Shown here one piece after another: positions 10,573-19,889 of a DNA stretch of 64,000 nucleotides. Made by a program: the position numbers and the translations under genes. Position 1 is the stretch's first letter; the number at the start of each line of letters is the position of its first letter. Source of the DNA: Solimicrobium sp040544425 (GTDB lineage Bacteria > Pseudomonadota > Gammaproteobacteria > Burkholderiales > Burkholderiaceae_D); NCBI GenBank assembly GCA_040544425.1, contig JBEONO010000001.1, forward strand, positions 368,752 to 432,751. Reading direction: 5' to 3'. The notes under the pieces are model-generated. The model did not search any database. It was not told where the DNA came from and was given only the letters and a program-made list of their open reading frames with translations.

Positions 10573-11379
10573 ATGAAAATTGCTGCGATCCAGATGACAT
10601 CCAGTCCAGAGCTGAGCGAAAACATCGCCACTGCCACCCGGTTGATTAACGACGCCGCTGCGACCGGTGCTGGTTTGGTCTTGTTGCCGGAGTACTGGTC
10701 AATCATGGGCATGCATGAGCAGGACAAGACTCGCCTGGCACAGAGTCCACAAGCCGGGTTGATGACCGAATTTTTATCCGGGCAGGCCGCGCTGCATGGC
10801 ATCTACCTGATCGGCGGCACGATTCCTTTGGTGTCACCTGAATCCGATAAAGTATTTAACAGCACCCTGGTATTTGATCGGCAAGGCAATCAACTGGCGC
10901 GCTACGACAAAATCCATTTGTTCGGCTTCACCAAAGGCAGCGAATCGTATCAGGAAGCCAGAAGCATTGTGGCCGGTTCCGAGCCGGTCAGTTTTACGAT
11001 GCAGGACGAAACGCGTAACTACAAAGTCGGTCTGTCGATCTGCTATGACCTGCGCTTTCCTGAGTTGTATCGCTCGTTTGCTGCGGTTGATTTACTGGTT
11101 GTGCCAGCGGCATTTACCTTCACGACCGGCTCGGTACACTGGGAAATTTTATTGCGTGCGCGCGCGATTGAAAATCAATGTTATGTGCTCGCCGCGGCAC
11201 AGACCGGCCACCATCCGAATGGACGCCATACCCGGGGGCACAGCATGTTGATTGACCCGTGGGGCAGGATTGTGGCAGAACTGCCGGAAGCCATCGGCGT
11301 CGTGATCGGCGAGCTTGATTCGAATTTGATCGACGAAGTGCGCCGCAATCTGCCAGCGCTGCAACATCGTGTACTTTAA
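10573..11379 (+). CDS. carbon-nitrogen hydrolase (nitrilase superfamily; Nit/omega-amidase-like)
   Basis: 268 aa. The catalytic triad of the nitrilase superfamily can be read: Glu in LLPEYW (about residue 41), Lys in YDKIHLFGF (about 115) and Cys in SICYDLRFPELYR (about 157). The sequence resembles the Nit1/YafV-type amidases that repair deaminated glutathione or hydrolyse omega-amides; the substrate cannot be set from sequence. An AGGAAGAGA ribosome-binding region precedes the ATG at 10573. It lies between the YhdP-like gene and tldD, all in the same direction, an order common in Burkholderiales and beta/gammaproteobacteria. Confidence 0.92.
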   Translation: MKIAAIQMTSSPELSENIATATRLINDAAATGAGLVLLPEYWSIMGMHEQDKTRLAQSPQAGLMTEFLSGQAALHGIYLIGGTIPLVSPESDKVFNSTLVFDRQGNQLARYDKIHLFGFTKGSESYQEARSIVAGSEPVSFTMQDETRNYKVGLSICYDLRFPELYRSFAAVDLLVVPAAFTFTTGSVHWEILLRARAIENQCYVLAAAQTGHHPNGRHTRGHSMLIDPWGRIVAELPEAIGVVIGELDSNLIDEVRRNLPALQHRVL

Positions 11380-11466
11380 TGCGAACAGTCTGATTGCGTT
11401 ACAATCGACCAATCCGCAAACCCGCAGCTGATCACCCGCAAACCAGTTTTTAACCTGATAAAAATT

Positions 11467-12912
11467 ATGAATTCTTCCAATCTGAGCTTGGCCCGCAGTA
11501 TCTTACTCACTCCGTTCGGACTCGATGACGTCGCGTTGACCAATACCCTGGCAAGCATGTTTACCCACAAGGTCGATTACGCAGATCTGTATTTTCAATT
11601 CACCAAAAGCGAGGGCTGGAGTTTGGAGGAGGGGATTGTCAAGACCGGTAATTTCAACATCGACCAGGGCGTGGGCATACGCGCCATTGCCGGTGACAAA
11701 ACGGCCTTTGCCTACTCTGACGATATCTCACTGACTGCCCTGCAGGACGCCGTTGCTGCGACCCGCACCATTGCCCGTTATGGGCAGGGCAAGGTCAAAG
11801 TCAGTTCGACTATGCACCCGCACACTGGAAGCGCCTTGTATTTACCTCACGATCCGCTGGAATCACTGGATTCTGCTGCCAAAGTAAAACTGCTGGAAAA
11901 AGTTGAAAAGCTGGCTCGCGCCAAAGATCCGCGCGTCAAGCAGGTAATGGCAGGATTGGCCGCTGAATACGATGTGGTGCTGGTAGCGCGCAGCGACGGT
12001 GTGATCGCCGGTGATGTGCGGCCGCTGGTGCGTCTGTCAGTCACGGTAATCGCGGAGCAAAACGGGCGGCGCGAGATGGGTTCTTCAGGCGGTGGTGGAC
12101 GCTATGATTACGCCTACTTTACTGATCAGATTATCGAACAGTTTGTCGACGAGGCAGTGGCCGGTGCACTGGTCAATCTGGAAGCGCGCTCGGCACCGGC
12201 CGGACCGATGACCGTTGTATTGGGACCTGGATGGCCAGGCGTGTTGCTGCATGAAGCAATCGGACATGGCCTTGAAGGCGACTTCAATCGCAAAGGCTCC
12301 AGCGCATTCTCCGGACGCCTGGGGCAGCGGGTGGCAGCGCCTGGGGTTACGGTTGTCGATGATGGTACTTTGCTCAATCGTCGTGGCTCGCTGAGCATGG
12401 ATGACGAAGGTAATCCAACCCAATGCACTACCTTGATCGAAAACGGGATTTTAAAAGGCTATATTCAAGACACCATGAATGCACGGCTGATGAAAATGCC
12501 GGTAACCGGCAATGCGCGGCGCGAATCATTTGCTCATCTGCCTATGCCAAGGATGACCAATACTTATATGCTGGCTGGCGATAAAGATCCGGCGGAAATC
12601 ATTGCCTCGGTGAAAAACGGTTTATACGCGGTCAATTTTGGTGGTGGTCAGGTCGATATCACCAATGGCAAGTTCGTGTTTTCTGCCAGCGAAGCCTACA
12701 TGATCGAAGACGGCAAAATCACCTATCCGGTCAAGGGCGCAACCTTGATCGGTAACGGACCAGACGTGTTGAACCGGGTCAGCATGATCGGGAACGATTT
12801 GCGTCTGGATTCCGGTGTGGGCGTATGCGGTAAAGAAGGACAGAGTTTGCCGGTTGGCGTGGGACAGCCGACCCTGCGTTTGGATGGAATTACTGTCGGC
12901 GGAACGGCTTAA
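11467..12912 (+). CDS. tldD: metalloprotease TldD
   Basis: Zinc protease subunit that works with PmbA/TldE to cleave unfolded peptides and process modified peptides or antitoxins. 481 aa, normal length. The metal-binding motif is visible as HEAIGHGLEGD (HExxxH, about residues 262-267), preceded by GPGWPGVLLH. The C-terminal part has the conserved NFGGGQVDITNGKFVFSASEAY region and ends with GKEGQSLPVGVGQPTLR. The partner pmbA gene is not in this window, as is usual. Transcribed with the preceding nitrilase-type gene. Confidence 0.96.
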   Translation: MNSSNLSLARSILLTPFGLDDVALTNTLASMFTHKVDYADLYFQFTKSEGWSLEEGIVKTGNFNIDQGVGIRAIAGDKTAFAYSDDISLTALQDAVAATRTIARYGQGKVKVSSTMHPHTGSALYLPHDPLESLDSAAKVKLLEKVEKLARAKDPRVKQVMAGLAAEYDVVLVARSDGVIAGDVRPLVRLSVTVIAEQNGRREMGSSGGGGRYDYAYFTDQIIEQFVDEAVAGALVNLEARSAPAGPMTVVLGPGWPGVLLHEAIGHGLEGDFNRKGSSAFSGRLGQRVAAPGVTVVDDGTLLNRRGSLSMDDEGNPTQCTTLIENGILKGYIQDTMNARLMKMPVTGNARRESFAHLPMPRMTNTYMLAGDKDPAEIIASVKNGLYAVNFGGGQVDITNGKFVFSASEAYMIEDGKITYPVKGATLIGNGPDVLNRVSMIGNDLRLDSGVGVCGKEGQSLPVGVGQPTLRLDGITVGGTA

Positions 12913-12975
12913 AAAACTGGTTTGGTCATTGAAGTTGGTGTGCGTCTGCACACCAACAAAATTCAGCGGATGGCA

Positions 12976-13332
12976 TTAATACCAGTAGGGGCGAGGGCCC
13001 ACGTAGATCGAGCCATAGAAACGAGGGCGTGCATAAATCACCGGGGCCACCGCATGGACATACAGTGGTGCTCCTGCGTACACGGGGCTGGGTTGAACGA
13101 TAGTTTGTACAACTGCGGGTTGTTGATACGTGGTCGTTGTGGTCGTTGTTGGAACTGATGGTGCTGGCGAAGCAGTTGTGACTTGCGTCTGTGTGACAAC
13201 CGGCTGGGCTGCGACGTAGGTGACGGCAGGTGCCATGCGGTAGGTGACAGTTCGAGGTGGCGCGACGACGCAGGCGCTCAGGCTGAACGCCAGGGAAACC
13301 ACAACAGCCAATTTGATCAGGTTCGTTTTCAT
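12976..13332 (-). CDS. small Thr/Val/Pro-rich lipoprotein, function unknown
   Basis: 118 aa from the ATG at 13332, chosen because it gives a clean lipoprotein signal: MKTNLIKLAVVVSLAFSLSAC with lipobox LSAC at residue 21. The open frame upstream adds 24 unrelated residues. The mature part is low-complexity: a run of six threonines near the middle, then a tyrosine/proline-rich end (YARPRFYGSIYVGPRPYWY). Such short YXXP-rich lipoproteins are common in Burkholderiales; no function is known to me. An AGAAAG ribosome-binding site precedes the start. Convergent with tldD. Confidence 0.72.
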   Translation of the reverse strand: MKTNLIKLAVVVSLAFSLSACVVAPPRTVTYRMAPAVTYVAAQPVVTQTQVTTASPAPSVPTTTTTTTYQQPAVVQTIVQPSPVYAGAPLYVHAVAPVIYARPRFYGSIYVGPRPYWY

Positions 13333-13582
13333 ACCAGTTTTCTTTCTGAAGTGTTGATGTGAGAAGTATAAGCATTTGATGTCAGCGGCAAAACTCGCAT
13401 TCACATCGTCAAATTTGCGATCGCAATTGCACCCTTCACCGAGACAAATTTCTGTTTCTGCTGAAAACCATCCAACGATTTATCGAGCGTGTGCTCATGT
13501 TTTTGCAAGGTTTGGAAATAATCAGTACACGCGGAAATAATGGCCGGCACAATCAGAAATTTGCCTCATCCTCATTGCCAGG

Positions 13583-13867
13583 CTACTGATTGGCCCGTTG
13601 ATAACGATCAATGCGCGTGAGGTTCACTGCGGCAGCATCGTAGGCCAGTTTTTCTTCCATCGTCATTCGTTTTCCTGAGATAACAATGCGTTGTGTTGCA
13701 TTGCCTGCCGCCTGCACTTTCGTGACCGGATGGGATGCAGCGATTGTTTTTCTGCCCTTTAAAACATGATGCTGAAATACGAGCGCCATCGCAGCGATAG
13801 CGACGATCAAGGCGCAAAACAGTACTTTGGATTGAAACCGGGATTGGTTGAGAGCTAGAGTTTCCAT
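13583..13867 (-). CDS. small single-pass membrane protein, function unknown
   Basis: 94 aa from the ATG at 13867 (METLALNQSR). This start sits 8 nt after GAGGA, the best-spaced site; an ATG two codons earlier (13873) is too close to it. One transmembrane segment at about residues 18-36 (VLFCALIVAIAAMALVFQ) is followed by a basic stretch (KGRKTIAA) and a soluble tail ending MTMEEKLAYDAAAVNLTRID. I do not recognise the family. It is alone between a lipoprotein gene and acnA, with about 250 bp and 350 bp of empty sequence on its two sides. Confidence 0.55.
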   Translation of the reverse strand: METLALNQSRFQSKVLFCALIVAIAAMALVFQHHVLKGRKTIAASHPVTKVQAAGNATQRIVISGKRMTMEEKLAYDAAAVNLTRIDRYQRANQ

Positions 13868-14170
13868 ATTCATTTTCCTCGTGGGTAAAGTTAAGAACAA
13901 TATTCACAAGCATTAATTTTTAAGAATGCAATTATGAATACGTTTCAATTTACGCAAAACTCGTGTTCAGGACCATGAGGACTAGTACTACAAACAATTG
14001 AATTTATTGGATTTCAGGTGTACGCCGATCACCGAAGAATAGTAATGAGAAGCGGGGAACTCATGTTTTCTATAGTGTATTTGCCAAGAGACGTACCAGG
14101 AACCTGCGCGGCATGGTCGGTCGTATCAGTCATTGGGCTGCGGTTTGGTTTGCTCTTAAAATCAGCGGAC
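13868..14170. other. intergenic stretch without recognisable gene
   Basis: About 300 bases between the small membrane protein and the acnA terminator. I see no convincing coding region; the plus-strand open frame at 14018-14317 has no family-like sequence and runs into acnA on the other strand. The stretch may hold the promoter of the small membrane protein gene. The 11-mer ACTAGTACTAC at 13982-13992 also occurs, inverted, near 42204 beside the long inverted repeat there, which may be coincidence. Confidence 0.4.
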
Positions 14171-14199
14171 GAAAAAAAAGGGGATCGCTCCCCTTTTTT
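14171..14199 (-). terminator. rho-independent terminator of acnA
   Basis: A/T-flanked hairpin: AAGGGGA and TCCCCTT arms around a 4-nt loop, with runs of six or more A or T on each side. Read on the minus strand it lies about 20 nt past the acnA stop and ends in a T run, so it fits an intrinsic terminator for acnA. The symmetric A/T tails would let it work in both directions. Confidence 0.88.
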
Positions 14200-14219
14200 G
14201 ATTACGGCGCGCTGGCAGC

Positions 14220-16934
14220 TTAAGCGGCTAACAGCTGACGTAAAACAAACGGCAGAATTCCGCCATGTTTGTAGTAATCGACTTCGATCGGTGTATCGAT
14301 ACGCAGCAATACGTTGACCTCTTGTACTGTGCCATCTTCACGATGGATCACCAAAGTCGCATTTTGTTGCGGTTTGATTTCGCCATCCAGACCTTTCAGG
14401 TCAAACGTTTCTTTGCCTGTGATACCTAAAGTCTGGACACTGTCGTCACCGATAAATTGCAGCGGTAACACACCCATGCCAACCAGATTCGAGCGGTGGA
14501 TACGTTCGAAAGAACGCACGATCACAGCTTTCACGCCCAGCAGTTGCGTACCTTTGGCCGCCCAGTCACGCGAGGAACCCGTGCCGTATTCTTCACCACC
14601 GAAAATCATGGTCGGTACGCCCTGATCCACATATTTCATCGCAGCGTCGTAGATCGCCATTTGTTCGCCGGTTGGCTGGTGAATCGTAATACCGCCTTCG
14701 ACCTGACCGCCGTCAGCTTTGGCTGGAATCATGCGGTTTTTAATTCGCACATTGGCAAAGGTGCCGCGCATCATGATTTCATGATTGCCGCGACGTGAAC
14801 CGTAGGAGTTGAAGTCCGCCTTGATGACGCCGTTTTCCAGCAACCATTTGCCGGCCGGGCTGGTTTCAGTAATTGAGCCAGCCGGTGAGATATGGTCAGT
14901 GGTGATTGAATCGCCGAATACACCAAGGGCGCGTGCGCCGATGATGGTCGTCGCTGCAGCTTTTGGTTCCATTTCAAAATCGTTGAAGAACGGTGGTTCT
15001 GCAATATAGGTCGAGTGCGGCCAGTTGTAGACATCGCCTTCTGCCACGCCTTTGATGTTTTCCCATAACTTGCCGGGTGCGCCTTTGACATCGGCGTAGT
15101 TTTCCTTGAAGGTCTTGGAATTCATCGCAAATTTCATCAGCTTGTTGATCTCGGCGCTGGTTGGCCAGATATCGCCCAGGAAAATATCCTTGCCTTTGAC
15201 ACGGCCGACTGGCTCGGTCATCAGATCGCGGGTGATATTGCCGGCAATCGCGTAAGCGACTACCAGTGGCGGCGAAGCCAGGAAGTTGGAGCGGATATTG
15301 CCGTGAATACGTGCTTCAAAATTGCGGTTGCCTGACAAGATTGCAGAGGCAACGATATCGTTTTTGGTAATTGCTTCATTCATCGCTGGCGTCAAATCAC
15401 CGGCATTGCCGATACAGGTGGTGCAACCGTAAGCGGCAACACCAAAGCCGAGTTTTTCCAGATACGGCAACAAACCGGCTGCTTCCAGATATTTGGTGAC
15501 GACACGCGATCCCGGTGCCAATGAGGTTTTGATATGTGGCGATACTTTCAGTCCGGCTTCCACGGCTTTTTTCGCCAGCAAACCGGCGGCCAGCAACACG
15601 CTAGGGTTGGAAGTATTGGTGCAGGAAGTAATCGCAGCGATCAGGATGTCGCCGTTTTTGACTTTGACGCCATCGGAGGTTTCATACGTTGCATCCAGAT
15701 CGGCAGCATTTTTGTTGAAGCCGTTTTCCGAAACCGGTTTGGAAAACAGATCACTGAACGTTGATTTCACATTGCCGATTTCGATACGATCCTGCGGACG
15801 TTTTGGGCCAGCCAGTGATGGAGCGACAGTCGATAAATCCAACTCGACTTCTTTGGTGTAATCGATATCGCCTTTTTTCGGAATGCCGTACAAACCTTGA
15901 GCTTTGAAATAGGCTTCAAAGGCGCTGATTTCAGCTTTGGTCCGGCCCGTGCCCTGGAAGTAATCGATGGTTGCATCGTCAACCGGGAAGAAGCCCATGG
16001 TTGCGCCGTATTCCGGTGCCATGTTGGCGATGGTTGCGCGGTCGGTTAACGTCAGTGAACTGGTACCGGAGCCGAAAAACTCGACGAATTTGCCAACCAC
16101 TTTTTCTTTACGCAGCAATTCAGTGATGGTCAATACCAGATCAGTCGCGGTGACGCCTTCACGCAATTTACCGGTCAGATTGACACCGACTACGTCAGGA
16201 GTCAGGAAATACACAGGCTGGCCCAGCATGCCGGCTTCAGCTTCAATCCCGCCCACGCCCCAACCAACTACGCCAATACCGTTGATCATGGTGGTGTGCG
16301 AATCGGTACCAACCAGCGTGTCTGGATAGTAGATGTCATGCTTGGGTGTTTTGTGTACGCCGCGCGCCAGATATTCCAGATTTACTTGATGCACAATTCC
16401 AAAACCGGGAGGCACGACACCAAAGGTGTCGAATGCCTGCATGCCCCATTTCATGAATTGATAGCGCTCGTTGTTGCGCGAAAATTCCAGCTTCATATTC
16501 AAATCCAGCGCATTTTTTTGGCGGAAATGATCAATCTGAACCGAGTGGTCGACCACCAGATCAACCGGCACCAGTGGTTCAATATTTTTTGCCTTGATGC
16601 CCATTTTAGCGGCGACATTGCGCATGGCGGCCAGATCAGCCAGCAATGGCACACCGGTAAAATCCTGCAGCACTACCCGCGATACCACAAACGGAATTTC
16701 ATCGTTACGGGCAGCAGTCGCGCCCCAGTTTGCCAACTGCTTGACGTGTTCTTCAGTAACTTTCTTGCCATCGCAATTGCGCAATACCGATTCGAGCACG
16801 ATACGGATCGACACCGGGAGACGGGAAATCTTCGTTCCAAGTGTTTTTTCGAGAGCAGGCAAGGAATAAAATTTACCTTTCTTGTCACCTGAAATGGTAA
16901 ATTTTTTCAGGGTATTAAATGCATCTTGGCTCAT
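14220..16934 (-). CDS. acnA: aconitate hydratase A
   Basis: Interconverts citrate and isocitrate in the TCA cycle with a [4Fe-4S] cluster. 904 aa from the ATG at 16934 (MSQDAFNTLKKF); the open frame runs 36 codons further upstream, but this start is preceded by AAAGGAAAAA and matches AcnA N-termini. Cluster cysteines are visible in AAITSCTNTSNPS and YGCTTCIGNAG. The C-terminal swivel domain shows GEEYGTGSSRDWAAKG and VIVRSFERIHRSNLVGMGV. First TCA gene of the leftward arm; a terminator follows its stop. Confidence 0.97.
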   Translation of the reverse strand: MSQDAFNTLKKFTISGDKKGKFYSLPALEKTLGTKISRLPVSIRIVLESVLRNCDGKKVTEEHVKQLANWGATAARNDEIPFVVSRVVLQDFTGVPLLADLAAMRNVAAKMGIKAKNIEPLVPVDLVVDHSVQIDHFRQKNALDLNMKLEFSRNNERYQFMKWGMQAFDTFGVVPPGFGIVHQVNLEYLARGVHKTPKHDIYYPDTLVGTDSHTTMINGIGVVGWGVGGIEAEAGMLGQPVYFLTPDVVGVNLTGKLREGVTATDLVLTITELLRKEKVVGKFVEFFGSGTSSLTLTDRATIANMAPEYGATMGFFPVDDATIDYFQGTGRTKAEISAFEAYFKAQGLYGIPKKGDIDYTKEVELDLSTVAPSLAGPKRPQDRIEIGNVKSTFSDLFSKPVSENGFNKNAADLDATYETSDGVKVKNGDILIAAITSCTNTSNPSVLLAAGLLAKKAVEAGLKVSPHIKTSLAPGSRVVTKYLEAAGLLPYLEKLGFGVAAYGCTTCIGNAGDLTPAMNEAITKNDIVASAILSGNRNFEARIHGNIRSNFLASPPLVVAYAIAGNITRDLMTEPVGRVKGKDIFLGDIWPTSAEINKLMKFAMNSKTFKENYADVKGAPGKLWENIKGVAEGDVYNWPHSTYIAEPPFFNDFEMEPKAAATTIIGARALGVFGDSITTDHISPAGSITETSPAGKWLLENGVIKADFNSYGSRRGNHEIMMRGTFANVRIKNRMIPAKADGGQVEGGITIHQPTGEQMAIYDAAMKYVDQGVPTMIFGGEEYGTGSSRDWAAKGTQLLGVKAVIVRSFERIHRSNLVGMGVLPLQFIGDDSVQTLGITGKETFDLKGLDGEIKPQQNATLVIHREDGTVQEVNVLLRIDTPIEVDYYKHGGILPFVLRQLLAA

Positions 16935-17020
16935 GGTTTTTCCTTTTGTCTGAGTTGATATTGATACGGTTAATGTGAATACGATTAATGCGGCTACTAC
17001 TAAAACTGAACCCTGCTGAA

Positions 17021-17428
17021 CTACTGACCTGTGGTCTTGCATTCATTGGCTAATTGCTGACCGTGACGAGAATCGAGCAACATCCCTTTGGTTGGGATGC
17101 CGATCCAGACCAGACCTGCTTTGCTGTTTTCAAAACGATTTGCGCCGGTCGTGGTCACGATGCGGTGCAGTCGGTACAGGCGATTTTTCCAGCGCAGGGC
17201 GATATGATTATTGTCGTCGCCGTTGGTATAGATGGTCAGAAAATCTTTCAATTCACAATGATATTCAAAAGTTGAACCGGCATCGATATCAGGAGTCATG
17301 TCGTCTTCATCGATATTGGCCGCCGGTTTGGCTGCTGCCACTTTCAGCACCGAAGCAGTGGTTTGGGCAAAGGAGGTCTGGCAAGCCAGGAAGATACTGA
17401 GTGCGGAACAAAGGTTAATCAATTTCAC
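17021..17428 (-). CDS. small secreted protein with MliC-like features
   Basis: 135 aa with an N-terminal Sec signal peptide (MKLINLCSALSIFLACQTSFAQ, cleavage after AQ likely). The mature part has the pattern FEYHCELKDFLTIYTN, then IALRWKNRLYRLHRI and a GLVWIGIPTKGMLLDS end. This resembles the membrane-bound lysozyme inhibitor of C-type lysozyme (MliC) fold, with one cysteine near the start and one near the end, but I would not name it on that alone. It lies between the CoA-lyase gene and acnA, all on the same strand, so co-transcription with TCA genes is possible. Confidence 0.75.
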   Translation of the reverse strand: MKLINLCSALSIFLACQTSFAQTTASVLKVAAAKPAANIDEDDMTPDIDAGSTFEYHCELKDFLTIYTNGDDNNHIALRWKNRLYRLHRIVTTTGANRFENSKAGLVWIGIPTKGMLLDSRHGQQLANECKTTGQ

Positions 17429-17456
17429 GAAAATTCTCCTGGATTTGCATGGGCAT

Positions 17457-18434
17457 TCAGATGAGCTCTAATGCCGCTTCGGTTAAGGTCAGGCCATTGG
17501 TTTTGGCGCGTTTCAAGATCATCCAGTAATACCGATAACTGGCCCGGTCGTGTAGCCGACCGTGGATTTGTATCGGTCCCCAGGCCGCGTCTTTGGCAGC
17601 AGTCAGGATGCTGACGGCTTCCTGCAATTCTGAACTGCGCGGGGTGAATGCCTTGATGATCGGTTTAATCTGATCCGGATGTATGCTCCACATCCGGCTA
17701 TAGCCACATTCGTTATAGGCACGCTGTGCATCGCTGGCAACGATAGCAGTATCTTTGAATTCAGTTGTGACATTGTGTGACGCGACCTTGCCGTACAGCT
17801 GACAGGCGGCAGAAATTTCCAGTTTGGCGCGCATCACCAGCGGGTGAGTAAACTGGGCCGGTGAGCGCATGGCTGCACCCGGGATCGCGCCATAGTGCGC
17901 GGACACAAAATCCATAATGCCGAAAGATAAACATTCAACCTGTTTCAAGGCGGCGATCTGGCGCACCTCGGCCAGTGCGCCATGCGTTTCAATTAATACA
18001 TGAATCGGCAGGGCGGGCAAACCAGAGAAGTCGCGCTGCAAGTTAATTGCTTTGATCGCCGCCTGCAGGTCGGCGACATGGCGCACTTTGGGAATCATCA
18101 GGTAGGCCAGCTTGCGACTGCTGCAAATGGTTTGAATATCCTGGGCAAAAAATTCGCTGTCCGGGGCGTGAACACGCGCACCAATACGATTGAAATGGTT
18201 GTCGCTGCTGTCGATTAATTCAGTGACCAGTGCAGCATGCGCTGTTTCATTACCGAGCGCGACACCGTCTTCGCAGTCAAAGGTAATATCGAACAGAACA
18301 TTCGTGGCAGCCATCGATTCCTGTTGCAGGACCATGGACTTGCGCATCAGCTTTTCAGAGCCGGCGTAGTGGTCGCAGGCAGGCAGTGCCACCGGGATTA
18401 AATCGTCTTGGAATAATACGTTAGATGGATGCAT
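17457..18434 (-). CDS. HpcH/HpaI-family CoA ester lyase (citrate lyase beta-like / malyl-CoA lyase-like)
   Basis: 325 aa from the ATG at 18434 (MHPSNVLFQDD); the open frame extends 31 codons upstream but that part looks non-coding. Features of the CitE-like family: FDITFDCEDGVALGNE (acidic metal-binding residues), RIGARVHAPDSEFFAQD, YLMIPKVR and an IETHGAL segment, with a C-terminal SRMWSIHPDQIKPI. Members split malyl-, methylmalyl- or citryl-CoA; the real substrate cannot be told here. Burkholderiales often carry this gene between acnA and mdh. The ribosome-binding site before the start is weak. Confidence 0.88.
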   Translation of the reverse strand: MHPSNVLFQDDLIPVALPACDHYAGSEKLMRKSMVLQQESMAATNVLFDITFDCEDGVALGNETAHAALVTELIDSSDNHFNRIGARVHAPDSEFFAQDIQTICSSRKLAYLMIPKVRHVADLQAAIKAINLQRDFSGLPALPIHVLIETHGALAEVRQIAALKQVECLSFGIMDFVSAHYGAIPGAAMRSPAQFTHPLVMRAKLEISAACQLYGKVASHNVTTEFKDTAIVASDAQRAYNECGYSRMWSIHPDQIKPIIKAFTPRSSELQEAVSILTAAKDAAWGPIQIHGRLHDRASYRYYWMILKRAKTNGLTLTEAALELI

Positions 18435-18541
18435 CGTTAGTATTTTTGAACAGTCCGGATCAATATCAATCCGGACGGCGGTGCAGCAATAAAATTGCAA
18501 CCAGGCCAGTCCTGCACCTGGTTGCATTCAACAGATCAGAA

Positions 18542-19531
18542 TCAGCCGACCAGGTGTTTGACGCCTTCGCGCTCTTCGGTCAATTCTTTCAAAGTCAGGT
18601 TGATACGCTCTTGGGAGAACGCGTCGATGGCCAGACCCTGCACGATTTGATATTCGCCGTTGGCTGTTGTAACCGGGAAGCCAAACATGGTGCCTTCCGG
18701 AATGCCATATGAACCATCTGACGGGATGCCCATCGTGGTCCATTTGCCATTTGTGCCGAGTACCCAGTCACGCACGTGATCAATTGCCGCATTGGCTGCC
18801 GAAGCGGCTGAAGACAAGCCGCGCGCCTCAATAATTGCAGCGCCACGTTTGCCCACGGTAGGCAGGAATACGTCCTTGTTCCATGCATCGTCATTGATCA
18901 TGTCCTTGACGGATTTGCCATCTACGGTGGCAAAGCGGTAGTCGGCGTACATGGTTGGCGAGTGATTGCCCCATACGCACAATTTTTCGATTGCTGCAAC
19001 AGGTTTGCCGATTTTGGCAGCAACCTGGGACAGCGCGCGATTGTGGTCCAGACGCAGCATGGCGGTGAAGTTCTTGGCTGGCAGAGTCGGAGCCGATTTC
19101 ATCGCGATATAGGCATTGGTGTTGGCGGGATTACCGACAACCAAAACTTTGACCGTGCGTTTTGCTACCGCATCGAGCGCTTTACCTTGTACGGTAAAAA
19201 TCTGCGCATTGGCTTCCAACAAATCTTTACGCTCCATGCCAGGACCGCGTGGACGGGCACCCACTAACAGCGCCACATCGATATCCTTGAATGCGGTCAT
19301 CGGATCGCTGTGTGCAGTCATCTCGGTCAACAAGGGAAACGCGCAATCGTCGATTTCCATCATCACGCCTTTTAATGCCTTTTGCGCTTTTTCATCTGCG
19401 ATTTCCAGCAATTGCAAAATAACCGGCTGGTCTTTACCAAGCATGTCGCCATTTGCGATGCGGAATAAAAGTGCATAACCGATTTGTCCAGCTGCGCCGC
19501 TGACTGCAACGCGCATAGGTGTTTTACTCAT
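18542..19531 (-). CDS. mdh: malate dehydrogenase
   Basis: Oxidises malate to oxaloacetate with NAD+. 329 aa from the ATG at 19531 (MSKTPMRVAVSG); the open frame runs 50 codons further upstream without protein-like sequence. The NAD-binding loop GAAGQIGYALLFRI is at about residues 12-25. The substrate-binding stretch is GARPRGPGMERKDLL (mobile loop arginines), and the catalytic region contains RLDHNRA and WGNHSPTMY. This is the long, cytosolic-type MDH found in beta-proteobacteria. Divergent from the GntR regulator; the shared intergenic region holds a likely operator. Confidence 0.96.
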   Translation of the reverse strand: MSKTPMRVAVSGAAGQIGYALLFRIANGDMLGKDQPVILQLLEIADEKAQKALKGVMMEIDDCAFPLLTEMTAHSDPMTAFKDIDVALLVGARPRGPGMERKDLLEANAQIFTVQGKALDAVAKRTVKVLVVGNPANTNAYIAMKSAPTLPAKNFTAMLRLDHNRALSQVAAKIGKPVAAIEKLCVWGNHSPTMYADYRFATVDGKSVKDMINDDAWNKDVFLPTVGKRGAAIIEARGLSSAASAANAAIDHVRDWVLGTNGKWTTMGIPSDGSYGIPEGTMFGFPVTTANGEYQIVQGLAIDAFSQERINLTLKELTEEREGVKHLVG

Positions 19532-19633
19532 GTTCAATCTCCAGGGTAATAAAAAACAAGATGTTAAAAATGTCTGTCTGACAGGGGCGACCAGGTTCGG
19601 CGTCCATACTGAGGTTGTCCATTTTACACAGCA

Positions 19634-19652
19634 TTCAGGTTCAACACCTGAA
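19634..19652. repeat. short inverted repeat in the mdh leader
   Basis: Arms TTCAGGT and ACCTGAA (7 bp) separated by 5 nt, about 100 bp upstream of the mdh start. It could be a regulator site or a leader hairpin; no family assignment is possible from sequence alone. Confidence 0.4.
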
Positions 19653-19815
19653 CAGATGACGACCAGGTAATGTAGATGCACTGTATGTCAGTGCCATGAA
19701 CAATGCCAAGTAAAAATGACAAGCGTCGTTAATTTAAAGCCGAAAAATTAATGCAGTGCGGATTTGTTCAGGCGCGAGTTTAGGCGAGCATTTTCGACCT
19801 GTCAACAGATATCTT

Positions 19816-19833
19816 ATGTCTTATATAAGACAT
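19816..19833. promoter_or_regulatory. perfect 18-bp palindrome, candidate operator of the GntR regulator
   Basis: ATGTCTTATATAAGACAT is a perfect palindrome 56 bp upstream of the GntR-type gene and about 285 bp upstream of mdh. GntR-family dimers bind short palindromes of this size, and autoregulation from the divergent intergenic region is common. I infer that it is the binding site of the regulator at 19890. I saw no second copy in front of sdhC. Confidence 0.65.
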
Positions 19834-19889
19834 CTTATTCCCGCTTTTTATCTGGACGCTCAGTGTGATTTGTGGTGAAATTACGGCCT

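Noticed and set aside
16296..16892. 198-codon plus-strand open frame
   Set aside because: Antisense to acnA with no recognisable domain.
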